A stretch of DNA of 5,526 bases from Pseudomonadota bacterium (GCA_021848555.1 JAJZUN010000226.1:1-5526), one strand, 5' to 3'; shown: positions 1 to 5,526, counted from the first letter of the stretch. The notes: a model not told the origin generated them from the letters alone. Translations and numbers: made by a program.

Positions 1-16
1 AATAAGCCCGGGTAGC

Positions 17-44
17 GCATATAGGTGTAACTACACCTATATGC
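17..44. promoter_or_regulatory. Perfect 13-bp inverted repeat, probable MarR operator
   Basis: The arms GCATATAGGTGTA (17-29) and TACACCTATATGC (32-44) are exact reverse complements separated by AC. The repeat lies immediately before the MarR-family gene and runs into its -10 box. Relative to the predicted start at 57 it covers about -40 to -13, where a bound dimer would block RNA polymerase. MarR proteins commonly bind imperfect palindromes of 16-20 bp in their own promoters, so autorepression is the natural reading. The AT-rich arms stand out from the surrounding GC-rich DNA. The symmetry is observed; the identity of the binding protein is inferred. It is too close to the promoter, and lacks a T-run, to look like a terminator. 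Confidence 0.8.
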
Positions 45-50
45 TATGAT
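42..50 (+). promoter_or_regulatory. Extended -10 promoter element for the MarR-led operon
   Basis: TGCTATGAT matches the extended -10 consensus TGnTATAAT at all but one position. The hexamer TATGAT (45-50) would place +1 at about 57, which is the A of the regulator's ATG. At a 17-bp spacing the -35 position (22-27, TAGGTG) matches TTGACA poorly, as is usual for extended -10 promoters. No Shine-Dalgarno sequence fits between the box and the ATG, which agrees with a leaderless or nearly leaderless transcript. An alternative -10, TATGCT at 40-45, would give a leader of only about 5 nt. The prediction is from sequence only. Confidence 0.6.
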
Positions 51-56
51 CGCCCC

Positions 57-503
57 ATGTCGACCACCGTCCCCGCCTTCGGCTGCACCTGCGCCCGGCT
101 GCGCAAGCTCGCGCGCCGGGTGACGCGCATTTACGATGCGCACCTCGCCCCGCAGTCGCTGAAAGTCACCCAGTACTCGCTGCTGGCCAACGCCGCCCGC
201 GGCGAGCGCACCGTGTCGGAGTTTGCCGCCGAACTGGAAATGGACCGCAGCACGCTCAGCCGCAACCTGGCGCCGCTCGCTGTGCAGGGCTGGGTGAGCG
301 TTTCGGTCGGCGCCGATCCGCGCTGCCGCAGCATCAGCGTCACCGCCGCCGGCCGGCGCAAGCTCAAGGCGGCCCTGCCGCTGTGGCGCAAGGCGCAGTG
401 CGAAATCGAATCCCTGCTCGGTGCCGCAGGCGTAGGCGAACTGCACCGCAAGATCGAACGCGCGCTCGCCGCGCTCCCCGCCTCACCTGGAAAACGCGCA
501 TGA
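57..503 (+). CDS. MarR-family transcriptional regulator
   Basis: This 148-residue protein has the length and layout of a MarR dimer: an N-terminal helix, a winged helix-turn-helix at about 37-100, and a C-terminal dimerisation helix at about 104-142. The recognition helix is around MDRSTLSRNLAPL (62-74), and the wing around GADPRCRSISVT (85-96) carries the acidic-Arg pattern typical of the family. The ATG at 57 is the first possible start: the only upstream in-frame stop is TAA at 3-5, and no ATG, GTG or TTG lies between them. Four cysteines are present (10, 12, 90, 115), including a CxC pair at the extreme N-terminus and one in the wing. The gene probably represses its own operon through the palindrome at 17-44, and its stop overlaps the transporter start (ATGA at 500-503). 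Ligand unknown. The family call is firm; autorepression and the sensing mode are inferred. Confidence 0.93.
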   Translation: MSTTVPAFGCTCARLRKLARRVTRIYDAHLAPQSLKVTQYSLLANAARGERTVSEFAAELEMDRSTLSRNLAPLAVQGWVSVSVGADPRCRSISVTAAGRRKLKAALPLWRKAQCEIESLLGAAGVGELHRKIERALAALPASPGKRA

Positions 504-1705
504 CCGCCAAACGCCAGTACTGGATCATCGTCATTGCCTCCGCGCTGATACTCGCGGTGACCATGGGCATACGCAACGCGCTGGGCCTTTTCGTCTCGCC
601 GCTCAATACCGCGAGCGGCCTCGGCATCGTCACCATCAGCTTCGCCCTCGCCGTGGGCCAGTTCGTATGGGGCGCGGCCCAGCCCATTTTCGGCGCACTC
701 GCCGATCGGGCCGGCTCGGTCAGGATCATCGCCATCGGCGCAGTGCTGCTCGCGCTGGGGCTGGCGGTCACGCCGTTCATGCATTCCAGCCTAGGCCTGA
801 TTTTCTTTCTGGGGATCGTGTCCGCGGCCGGAGCGGGCGGCGGCAGCTTTTCCATCCTCATCGGCGCCGCGGCGCAACGCCTCCCGGCGGAGCGCCGCGC
901 CTTTGCCTCGGGGTTCATCAACGCCGGCGGCTCTTTCGGCCAGTTCGTGATCGCGCCTTTGGCACAAGCGCTGATCAGCGCCTTCGGCTGGGTCACGGCG
1001 ATGCTGTCCCTCGCCGCCACCGCCCTGCTCACCATACCGCTGGCGCAGCCTTTGCGCGCCAAACACAGCGGGGCCGCGCCGGTGCACGCGGGCGGCATCA
1101 GCCTGTCGGAACAAACGCTGATCGCGTTCAAGGACAGAAGTTATCTGTGCCTGCACGCGGGGTTCTTCACCTGCGGTTTTCACATCGCATTTCTGGTGAC
1201 CCACCTGCCGGGCGAGGTCGCGCTGTGCGGCCTGCCCGCCTCGGTGTCGGCGGCATCGCTCGCGATCATCGGCCTCGCCAACATCGCCGGCAGCCTCGGC
1301 GTCGGCTGGCTGGCGCAGACCCACCGCATGAAATTCCTGCTGTTCTGGGTCTACGGCATCCGCGCCGTGGCGATCACGCTCTACCTGATGGCGCCGCACA
1401 CCGCGCTCACCTTCTATATTTTCGCCGCCGTGCTGGGCGTAAGCTGGCTCGCCACCGTGCCGCCCACCGCGGGCCTGGTGGGCAAGCTGTTCGGCACGCG
1501 CTATCTCGCCACCCTGTTCGGGCTGACGCTGCTGTCGCACCAGATCGGCGGTTTCTTCGGCGCCTGGCTGGGGGGCATGGCCGTCGCCGCGAGCGGCAAC
1601 TACACCTGGATGTGGTATGCGGATATCGCGCTCGCGACCGCCGCCGCCCTGGTCAATCTGCCGATACGCGAAGCGCCGCCGAGGCTCGCGGCGGCGGCGG
1701 CCTAG
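500..1705 (+). CDS. Major facilitator superfamily transporter, probable carboxylate permease
   Basis: This 401-residue inner-membrane protein has about 12 hydrophobic segments in two halves, with a cytoplasmic loop at roughly 183-210. The MFS motif A after TM2 is intact (GALADRAGSVR, 65-75). A conserved-looking Arg25 lies in TM1 (GIRNALGLF). The second half holds CGFHIAFLVTHLP (225-237) and SHQIGG (346-351), which resemble the oxalate/formate and monocarboxylate-like MFS group, so a small organic anion is the likely substrate (inference). The reading frame is open further upstream to 383, but that part overlaps the MarR gene. The ATG at 500 gives TM1 a normal position and makes a 4-base ATGA overlap with the MarR stop. 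Only a weak GGA (489-491) precedes it, so translational coupling is likely. The Ala-rich C-terminus is unremarkable. Transport direction cannot be read from the sequence. Confidence 0.9.
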   Translation: MTAKRQYWIIVIASALILAVTMGIRNALGLFVSPLNTASGLGIVTISFALAVGQFVWGAAQPIFGALADRAGSVRIIAIGAVLLALGLAVTPFMHSSLGLIFFLGIVSAAGAGGGSFSILIGAAAQRLPAERRAFASGFINAGGSFGQFVIAPLAQALISAFGWVTAMLSLAATALLTIPLAQPLRAKHSGAAPVHAGGISLSEQTLIAFKDRSYLCLHAGFFTCGFHIAFLVTHLPGEVALCGLPASVSAASLAIIGLANIAGSLGVGWLAQTHRMKFLLFWVYGIRAVAITLYLMAPHTALTFYIFAAVLGVSWLATVPPTAGLVGKLFGTRYLATLFGLTLLSHQIGGFFGAWLGGMAVAASGNYTWMWYADIALATAAALVNLPIREAPPRLAAAAA

Positions 1706-1753
1706 GCGCGCATCCCATCACCGCGCGCAGGGTGCGCGAAGCGCGATTTCCAA

Positions 1754-1759
1754 GAGGGG
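1754..1759 (+). promoter_or_regulatory. Ribosome binding site deciding the SDR start
   Basis: GAGGGG ends 7 nt before the ATG at 1767. It supports that start over the in-frame ATG at 1617, which would add 50 Arg/Pro-rich residues encoded inside the transporter gene and remove the Rossmann strand from its usual place near the N-terminus. Confidence 0.6.
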
Positions 1760-1766
1760 CGTACAC

Positions 1767-2495
1767 ATGAGCGGGAAAAAAGCAATCCTGGTGGTGGGCG
1801 CGGGCGACGCCACCGGCGGCGCGATTGCGCGGCGTTTCGCGCGCGAAGGCTACGTCGCCTGCGTCACTCGGCGCCAGGCGGACAAACTCGCGCCGCTGGT
1901 GGAGAGCATCGAAGCCGAAGGCGGCGCAGCGCACGCCTTCGGGTCGGATGCGCGCAAGGAGGACCAGGTCGCGGCGCTGTTCGCGCAAATCGAAACAGAC
2001 ATCGCGCCCATCGAGGTGGTGGTGTTCAACATCGGCGCCAATGTGCGTTTCCCGATCACCGAAACGACCGCGCGCGTGTATCACAAGGTGTGGGAGATGG
2101 GCTGCTTCGCGGGTTTTCTCGTCGGGCGCGAAGCGGCGAAGACCATGCTCCCGCGCGCGCACGGTTCTATTTTCTTTACCGGCGCGACAGCCAGCCTGCG
2201 CGGAAGCAGTGGATTTGCCGCCTTCGCCGGCGCCAAGCACGGATTGCGCGCGCTGGCGCAGAGCATGGCGCGCGAACTCGGCCCGAAAGGCATACACGTG
2301 GCGCAGATCATCGTCGACGGCGCCATCGACACCGAGTTCATCCGCGAGAATTTTCCCGCGCGCTACGCCCTCAAGGAGCGCGACGGCATCGTGGATCCCG
2401 AGGCCATCGCCGAGAGCTATTGGCAATTGCATCTGCAGCCGCGCAATGCCTGGACGCATGAACTGGATCTGCGGCCGTGGATCGAGCCCTGGTGA
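1767..2495 (+). CDS. Divergent SDR-family protein (SDR10-like) lacking catalytic Ser and Tyr
   Basis: This 242-residue protein has a Rossmann fold of the short-chain dehydrogenase/reductase class. Beta-1 and the nucleotide loop read VVGAGDATGG (9-18), so the middle Gly of the classical GxxxGxG is Ala15. The beta-4 region, normally NNAG, reads FNIGAN (87-92). The active-site segment is FFTGATASLRG (136-146) followed by FAGAK (153-157): the catalytic Tyr of YxxxK is Phe153, Lys157 is kept, and the residue 13 positions before it, where the catalytic Ser sits in FabG-type enzymes, is Ala140. The C-terminus WTHELDLRPW (229-238) resembles the SDR10-like subgroup, whose known members also have Phe for Tyr. 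A non-redox role or unusual chemistry is possible. The gene follows the transporter by 61 bp and precedes the isomerase by 26 bp. The fold call is firm; function is unknown. Confidence 0.88.
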   Translation: MSGKKAILVVGAGDATGGAIARRFAREGYVACVTRRQADKLAPLVESIEAEGGAAHAFGSDARKEDQVAALFAQIETDIAPIEVVVFNIGANVRFPITETTARVYHKVWEMGCFAGFLVGREAAKTMLPRAHGSIFFTGATASLRGSSGFAAFAGAKHGLRALAQSMARELGPKGIHVAQIIVDGAIDTEFIRENFPARYALKERDGIVDPEAIAESYWQLHLQPRNAWTHELDLRPWIEPW

Positions 2496-2508
2496 TTCCC
2501 TCACGCTG

Positions 2509-2515
2509 AAGGAGG
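2509..2515 (+). promoter_or_regulatory. Strong Shine-Dalgarno of the isomerase gene
   Basis: AAGGAGG is a near-perfect match to the 16S rRNA anti-SD and ends 6 nt before the ATG at 2522. It is the strongest ribosome binding site in the window, which suggests that this protein is the most highly translated product of the operon. Confidence 0.75.
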
Positions 2516-2521
2516 TTTGCA

Positions 2522-3112
2522 ATGGCGAAAACCGTCGAGTTCTACTTCGATATCGGCAGTTCGTACTCCTACATCGCCTACAAGGCGCTGCCGGCGATCG
2601 CGGCGGCGCACGGCGCGCAGATCGTCTGGCGGCCGATGCTGCTCGGCGGCGTGTTCAAGGCCACCGGCAATCACAGTCCGGCCGAGATCCCGGCGAAAAG
2701 CAAATGGCTGGACCAGGACCTGCAGCGCTGGGCGGCACGCTACGGCGCCGCGTTCGAGCGCAATCCCCATTTCCCGATCAACACGATGACGCTCATGCGC
2801 GGCGCGGTCGGCATGCAAATGCGCGGGCCGGACTTTGCCAAATACCTGGAGACGATGTTCCACGCCATGTGGGCCGAACCGCGCAATCTGGGCGACCCGC
2901 AGGTACTCGCCGCGGTGCTGCGCCGGGCCGGATTCGACGACCACGCCTTTCAGTCCCTGGTGAGCGATCCGGCCGTGAAACAGCAGCTCAAGCAAAACAC
3001 CGAGGAGGCCGTGGCGCGCGGGGTGTTCGGCGCCCCGACCTTCTTCGTCGGCGATGAAATGTTCTGGGGCCAGGACCGGCTCGATTTCGTCGCCGAGGCG
3101 CTGGCAAACTAG
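2522..3112 (+). CDS. 2-hydroxychromene-2-carboxylate isomerase family protein (DsbA fold, kappa-GST-like)
   Basis: This 196-residue protein has the usual length for the family. It begins with FYFDIGSSYSYIAY (7-20), in which Ser13 occupies the site of the first DsbA cysteine and of the catalytic Ser of characterised HCCA isomerases. Further family marks are WRPMLLGGVFKATGN (36-50), NPHFPINT (81-88), GVFGAPTFFV (167-176, with the expected cis-proline at Pro172) and MFWGQDRLDFV (180-190). Known members interconvert 2-hydroxychromene-2-carboxylate and hydroxybenzylidenepyruvate with glutathione in naphthalene-type degradation, in the cytosol. Many relatives sit in other catabolic clusters with untested substrates, so isomerase is a family name here rather than a proven activity. 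There is no CxxC, so it is not a disulfide oxidase. It is followed 2 nt later by the hydrolase start. Confidence 0.9.
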   Translation: MAKTVEFYFDIGSSYSYIAYKALPAIAAAHGAQIVWRPMLLGGVFKATGNHSPAEIPAKSKWLDQDLQRWAARYGAAFERNPHFPINTMTLMRGAVGMQMRGPDFAKYLETMFHAMWAEPRNLGDPQVLAAVLRRAGFDDHAFQSLVSDPAVKQQLKQNTEEAVARGVFGAPTFFVGDEMFWGQDRLDFVAEALAN

Positions 3113-3114
3113 TC

Positions 3115-3981
3115 GTGGCGAACCAGGCAAGCGCTGCCATCGAGCGGCTGAGCAGCAGGGCCACGCGGATAGAGACGCGTTGCGGGCCGGCGTCCAGAAT
3201 GGTTTGGCGCCGCTGGGGCGAAGGCCGCCCGGTGGTCCTGCTCCATGGCGGCGCCGGAAGCTGGATGCACTGGATACGCAACATCGAAGCGCTGGCGCAA
3301 ACGCGCACCGTCTGGGCGCCCGACCTCCCGGGCTTCGGCGATTCGGATCTGCCCTCCGATAACCTTGACGCCGACACGCTTGCGCCCTATGTCCTGCAGG
3401 GCGCCCTGGAACTCTTGGGGGACGAGAGGTTCGACTTGGCCGGCTTCTCGTTTGGCGGCCTGGTCGCTGCCGTGATCGCGGCCGAGGCGCCCGCGACGCT
3501 GGGGCGCCTGGTGCTGGTGAGCGTAACCGGCCTGGGGCTGGTTCTGGGCAGGCCTGTGTTCCAGCCCCTGCGCGGGGTGACCGACCCGAGGCAAAGGGCC
3601 GACGCGCAACGCGCCAACCTCAACGCCCTGATGCTGCACCATCCGGCCAGCATCGACGATCTCGCCCTGGCGGTACAGGAAACGGGCGCCCCGCGCGATC
3701 GCGTGAAAAACCGCAAGGTCCTGTTTACCGACATCGTGGTCCGGCTCGCGCCGCGGTGGCGCTGCCCGGCCTATGGCATCTGGGGGCGGCAGGACGTGCT
3801 CTACCGCAAACAGTTAGACCAGCTCGCCGATCGCATCAACGCGCTGAATCTGCGCGAAAGCGCATTGCTGGAAGCGGCAGGCCATTGGCTGCAATATGAG
3901 CGCCACGAGGAATTCAATCGCCTGCTCGCGCGCTGGCTCGACACCCCGCCGGCCGCGCATCATGGCGGGCGGCAACGGTGA
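3115..3981 (+). CDS. Alpha/beta-fold hydrolase
   Basis: This 288-residue protein has the complete machinery of the alpha/beta hydrolase superfamily: an oxyanion-hole HGGAG (44-48), DLPGFGDSD (70-78) after beta-4, the nucleophile elbow GFSFGG with Ser112, Asp227 in GIWGRQDVLY (221-230) and His257 in AAGHWLQYE (254-262). A cap region lies between about 140 and 215. The architecture resembles meta-cleavage product (C-C) hydrolases of the MhpC/BphD type, but esterases, lactonases and haloperoxidase-like enzymes share it, so the substrate stays open. The start is a GTG two bases after the isomerase stop with no good ribosome binding site (GAGG at 3095-3098 is too far), suggesting reinitiation. The alternative ATG at 3199 would remove the first beta strands and leave only 15 residues before the oxyanion motif. 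This is the last gene of the plus-strand unit. Confidence 0.9.
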   Translation: MANQASAAIERLSSRATRIETRCGPASRMVWRRWGEGRPVVLLHGGAGSWMHWIRNIEALAQTRTVWAPDLPGFGDSDLPSDNLDADTLAPYVLQGALELLGDERFDLAGFSFGGLVAAVIAAEAPATLGRLVLVSVTGLGLVLGRPVFQPLRGVTDPRQRADAQRANLNALMLHHPASIDDLALAVQETGAPRDRVKNRKVLFTDIVVRLAPRWRCPAYGIWGRQDVLYRKQLDQLADRINALNLRESALLEAAGHWLQYERHEEFNRLLARWLDTPPAAHHGGRQR

Positions 3982-4001
3982 ATCCGCGCCACGGAGATGC
4001 A

Positions 4002-4017
4002 GCGCCGGCCCCGGCGC
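4002..4017. repeat. GC-rich inverted repeat between the convergent operons
   Basis: GCGCCGG (4002-4008) and CCGGCGC (4011-4017) are exact complements separated by CC. As RNA this would be a stem of 6-7 bp with a very short loop. It occupies the 43-bp gap between the convergent stop codons. No T-run follows on either strand, so it is a weak candidate for a bidirectional intrinsic terminator and may only slow polymerase or protect 3' ends. Confidence 0.35.
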
Positions 4018-4024
4018 AAACCGT

Positions 4025-4768
4025 CTAGTCCCGCTCCCACTCCAGATGCCAGCGCGTGGAAAACTTGAACCGGTTTCCCGGGTAGATGTTCATCGACACC
4101 GATAGCAGCCGTTTGCCGCGTCCGATGTAATAGCGCAGCACCTGCAGGCCGGCCGAGCCGGGTTTTACGCCGAGGATGGCGGCGATGCGCGGCTCGATCG
4201 AGACTGCGCCGATTTCCTGCTGTACTTCGACGATGCGCTCGCCATAGTAGCGCTCGACCAGGCCGTAGACCCAGACACCGCGCTTGTCGAGATGCCCGCC
4301 TATGGCCGCGTGGTCCGGGTAGACGTAGATCTGCGTATAGGAGATCAGTTGCGCCGTACCGATCAGGTAGCGGCAGGTCTCGAATTCCAGCCACGCCTGC
4401 CCGCGCTTGCAATGCAGCATAGCGGCGAGCCGGGCGCCGGCTTTCACCTGCCGCTCGGCGAGCACTTTGAGGCGCGTGCGCTTGGTATATTGGAACAGGT
4501 CGGACAGCGAGGACAGGGAGGCGACATAGCGCTGGTCGGCGGTTTTGGCTTTCACGCTGGTGCCTACACCCGGCCGGCGCGAGATCAAGCCCATGTCGGC
4601 CAGGCGGCGGAAGGCTTCGCGCACGGTATGTCGCGAAACCCTGTGGCGGTCGGATAGCTCGAACTCCGTCGGCAGCAGCGCGCCCACGCGGTACTTCCCC
4701 GCCTCGATGTCGCGGAGCAGGGTGTCGGCAAGCTGACGGTAGCGGGCAGGTGCGGCAGGGGGGCTCAT
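4025..4768 (-). CDS. GntR-family (HutC subfamily) transcriptional regulator with UTRA domain
   Basis: This 247-residue regulator begins MSPPAAPARYRQLADTLL. Residues about 8-74 form the GntR winged helix: the family pattern LPTEFELSDRHRVSRHTVREAFRRL spans 32-56, with VSRHTVREA (44-52) as recognition helix and RRPGVGTSV (64-72) as wing. Residues about 85-245 match the UTRA ligand-binding fold of HutC-type members. Its length is normal for the subfamily. The frame is open upstream to 5122, but that part lies inside the SDR gene. The ATG at 4768 shares its A with the SDR stop (TGATG), so the protein is probably made by coupled translation. The only purine-rich site (GGCGGA, complement of 4783-4788) is about 14 nt away. 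It likely controls its own operon, perhaps also the convergent one. The effector is unknown; UTRA proteins bind small metabolites such as urocanate or sugar phosphates. Confidence 0.92.
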   Translation of the reverse strand: MSPPAAPARYRQLADTLLRDIEAGKYRVGALLPTEFELSDRHRVSRHTVREAFRRLADMGLISRRPGVGTSVKAKTADQRYVASLSSLSDLFQYTKRTRLKVLAERQVKAGARLAAMLHCKRGQAWLEFETCRYLIGTAQLISYTQIYVYPDHAAIGGHLDKRGVWVYGLVERYYGERIVEVQQEIGAVSIEPRIAAILGVKPGSAGLQVLRYYIGRGKRLLSVSMNIYPGNRFKFSTRWHLEWERD

Positions 4769-5526
4769 CAGAACATGTAGTGTCCGCCGTTCACGTGTAT
4801 CGCCTGGCCGGAGACGAAGGCGCCGGTCTCGGCGCAGAGAAACACGCAGGCCGCGGCGACCTCGTCGGTCTTGCCGAAGCGCCCGCAGGGAATTTCGCTG
4901 CGGATGCGCTCCTTGTCCTGGTGCGCGTATTGCGACCAGTCCCGAACGGTGTCGATGGCCCCGGGCACGACCGAATTGGCAGTGATGCCGTCCGGGCCGA
5001 ATTCGCGCGCCAGCGCTTTCGCCAGGCCGTGCAGCCCCGCCTTGGCGGTGATGTTGTGCGCGCGCTCGGTCACCTGGCCCCAGAATCCGTCGAACCCGGA
5101 AATGTGGATGATCCGCCCCCAATTGCGCTTGCGCATGTGCGGGATGGCGTTGCGCGCCAGGTAGAACGCAGGGGAAAGATTGGTATCGAGCACCGCGTTC
5201 CAGTCTTCGGGCGAAATGTCGAGAAACGGCTGCTTGCGCCGCAGGCCGACATTCGAGATCGCGATGTCGACCGATCCGAACTCGGCCACGGTCTGCTCCA
5301 CCAGCCCGGCCACCGCGTCGTGCGAAGACACATCGGCCATCAGGCCCAGCGCCCTGCCGCCGCCTTGGCGGATCTCCGCGACCACCGCGTCGACCGCATC
5401 CCGGTCGCTGTGCCCGTTGACCACGACGTTGGCTCCGCCTTCGGCCAGCGCGAGCGCAATGGCGCGCCCGATGTTGCGGCCGGAGCCGGTGACGATGGCC
5501 GTGCGGCCGGAAAACGAAACGAAACG
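4768..5526 (-). CDS. SDR-family oxidoreductase-like protein, 5' partial, Asn in place of catalytic Tyr
   Basis: The window shows 252 residues and the stop; the start codon lies beyond the right edge, probably only a few codons away. An internal GTG at 5424 is not the start, because the nucleotide-binding motif is upstream: IVTGSGRNIGRAIA at visible residues 11-24, with Asn18 where the middle Gly of GxxxGxG is usual. Other SDR marks are ADV (64-66), SNVG (91-94, the NNAG site), TNLSP with structural Asn116, and the C-terminal VNGGHYMF. The active-site stretch reads HISGFDGFWG (141-150), then RAHNITAKAG (155-164). Lys162 is kept, but the YxxxK tyrosine is Asn158, with His157 beside it. Ser143 is a candidate catalytic Ser, two residues out of usual register. 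FabG-like naming would therefore mislead. The GntR gene follows with a TGATG overlap. The family call is firm; activity is uncertain. Confidence 0.88.
   Translation of the reverse strand, partial: RFVSFSGRTAIVTGSGRNIGRAIALALAEGGANVVVNGHSDRDAVDAVVAEIRQGGGRALGLMADVSSHDAVAGLVEQTVAEFGSVDIAISNVGLRRKQPFLDISPEDWNAVLDTNLSPAFYLARNAIPHMRKRNWGRIIHISGFDGFWGQVTERAHNITAKAGLHGLAKALAREFGPDGITANSVVPGAIDTVRDWSQYAHQDKERIRSEIPCGRFGKTDEVAAACVFLCAETGAFVSGQAIHVNGGHYMF

Noticed and set aside
1..16. The end or promoter of a divergent upstream gene.
   Set aside because: There are too few bases to support either. The palindrome could also serve a leftward promoter, but no reading frame is visible.
383..499. An N-terminal extension of 39 residues on the transporter.
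   Set aside because: It is Arg-rich, overlaps the MarR gene in another frame and precedes TM1. The ATG at 500 with the ATGA overlap is far more likely.
1598..1612. A sequence resembling one half of the promoter palindrome (13 of 15 bases matching 29-43) inside the transporter gene.
   Set aside because: It has no second arm, encodes ordinary transporter residues (NYTWM) and is not near a start. Chance or coding constraint explains it.
1706..1766. Possible hairpins or a terminator between the transporter and the SDR gene (GCGC-GAA-GCGC and repeated GCGCGC).
   Set aside because: The stems are 4-6 bp of simple GC alternation without a U-run, which are expected by chance in this base composition.
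667..1770. Long open frames on both strands over the transporter, including 667-1770 (+) and 791-1540 (-).
   Set aside because: They are Arg/His/Pro/Ala-rich translations typical of shadow frames in GC-rich DNA and show no recognisable domain. The transporter frame is clearly the coding one.
1825..3057. A 410-codon open frame spanning the SDR and isomerase genes.
   Set aside because: It is a low-complexity Arg/Ser/Ala-rich translation crossing two well-supported genes. It is an out-of-frame shadow.
4769..5122. A 118-residue extension of the GntR protein.
   Set aside because: It lies wholly within the SDR coding region and is Arg-rich. The GntR helix-turn-helix starts normally after the ATG at 4768.

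Overview
The window is GC-rich, densely packed bacterial DNA. The small gene overlaps, AGGAGG-type ribosome binding sites, a glutathione-type isomerase and the protein families present suggest a proteobacterium, probably a beta-proteobacterium of the Burkholderiales type. That placement is inference from style and family content; no taxonomic marker gene is present.

Layout: two convergent transcription units. The plus-strand unit covers about 57-3981. It encodes a MarR-family regulator, a 12-TM major facilitator transporter that overlaps it by 4 bases, a divergent SDR-fold protein, a DsbA-fold protein of the 2-hydroxychromene-2-carboxylate isomerase family, and an alpha/beta hydrolase. It starts behind a perfect 13-bp inverted repeat (17-44) and an extended -10 box (42-50), placed so that the predicted transcript begins at or next to the ATG of the regulator. 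The minus-strand unit (5526 down to 4025) encodes the body of a second SDR-family protein, whose start lies outside the window, and a GntR/HutC-type regulator joined to it by a TGATG stop-start overlap. The two units meet tail to tail across about 43 bp holding a small GC-rich hairpin.

Working model (inference): a small-molecule uptake and catabolism locus. The transporter would import an organic acid, probably a carboxylate. The isomerase-like and hydrolase-like enzymes recall the middle and late steps of aromatic meta-cleavage pathways. The MarR and GntR proteins would sense pathway ligands. No oxygenase, CoA ligase or other committed ring-attacking enzyme is present, so the substrate cannot be named. 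The most unusual feature is that both SDR proteins lack the catalytic tyrosine of the classical family (Phe in one, Asn in the other). One of them also appears to lack the catalytic serine. There are no RNA genes, insertion sequences or CRISPR arrays, and no non-coding stretch exceeds about 65 bp.
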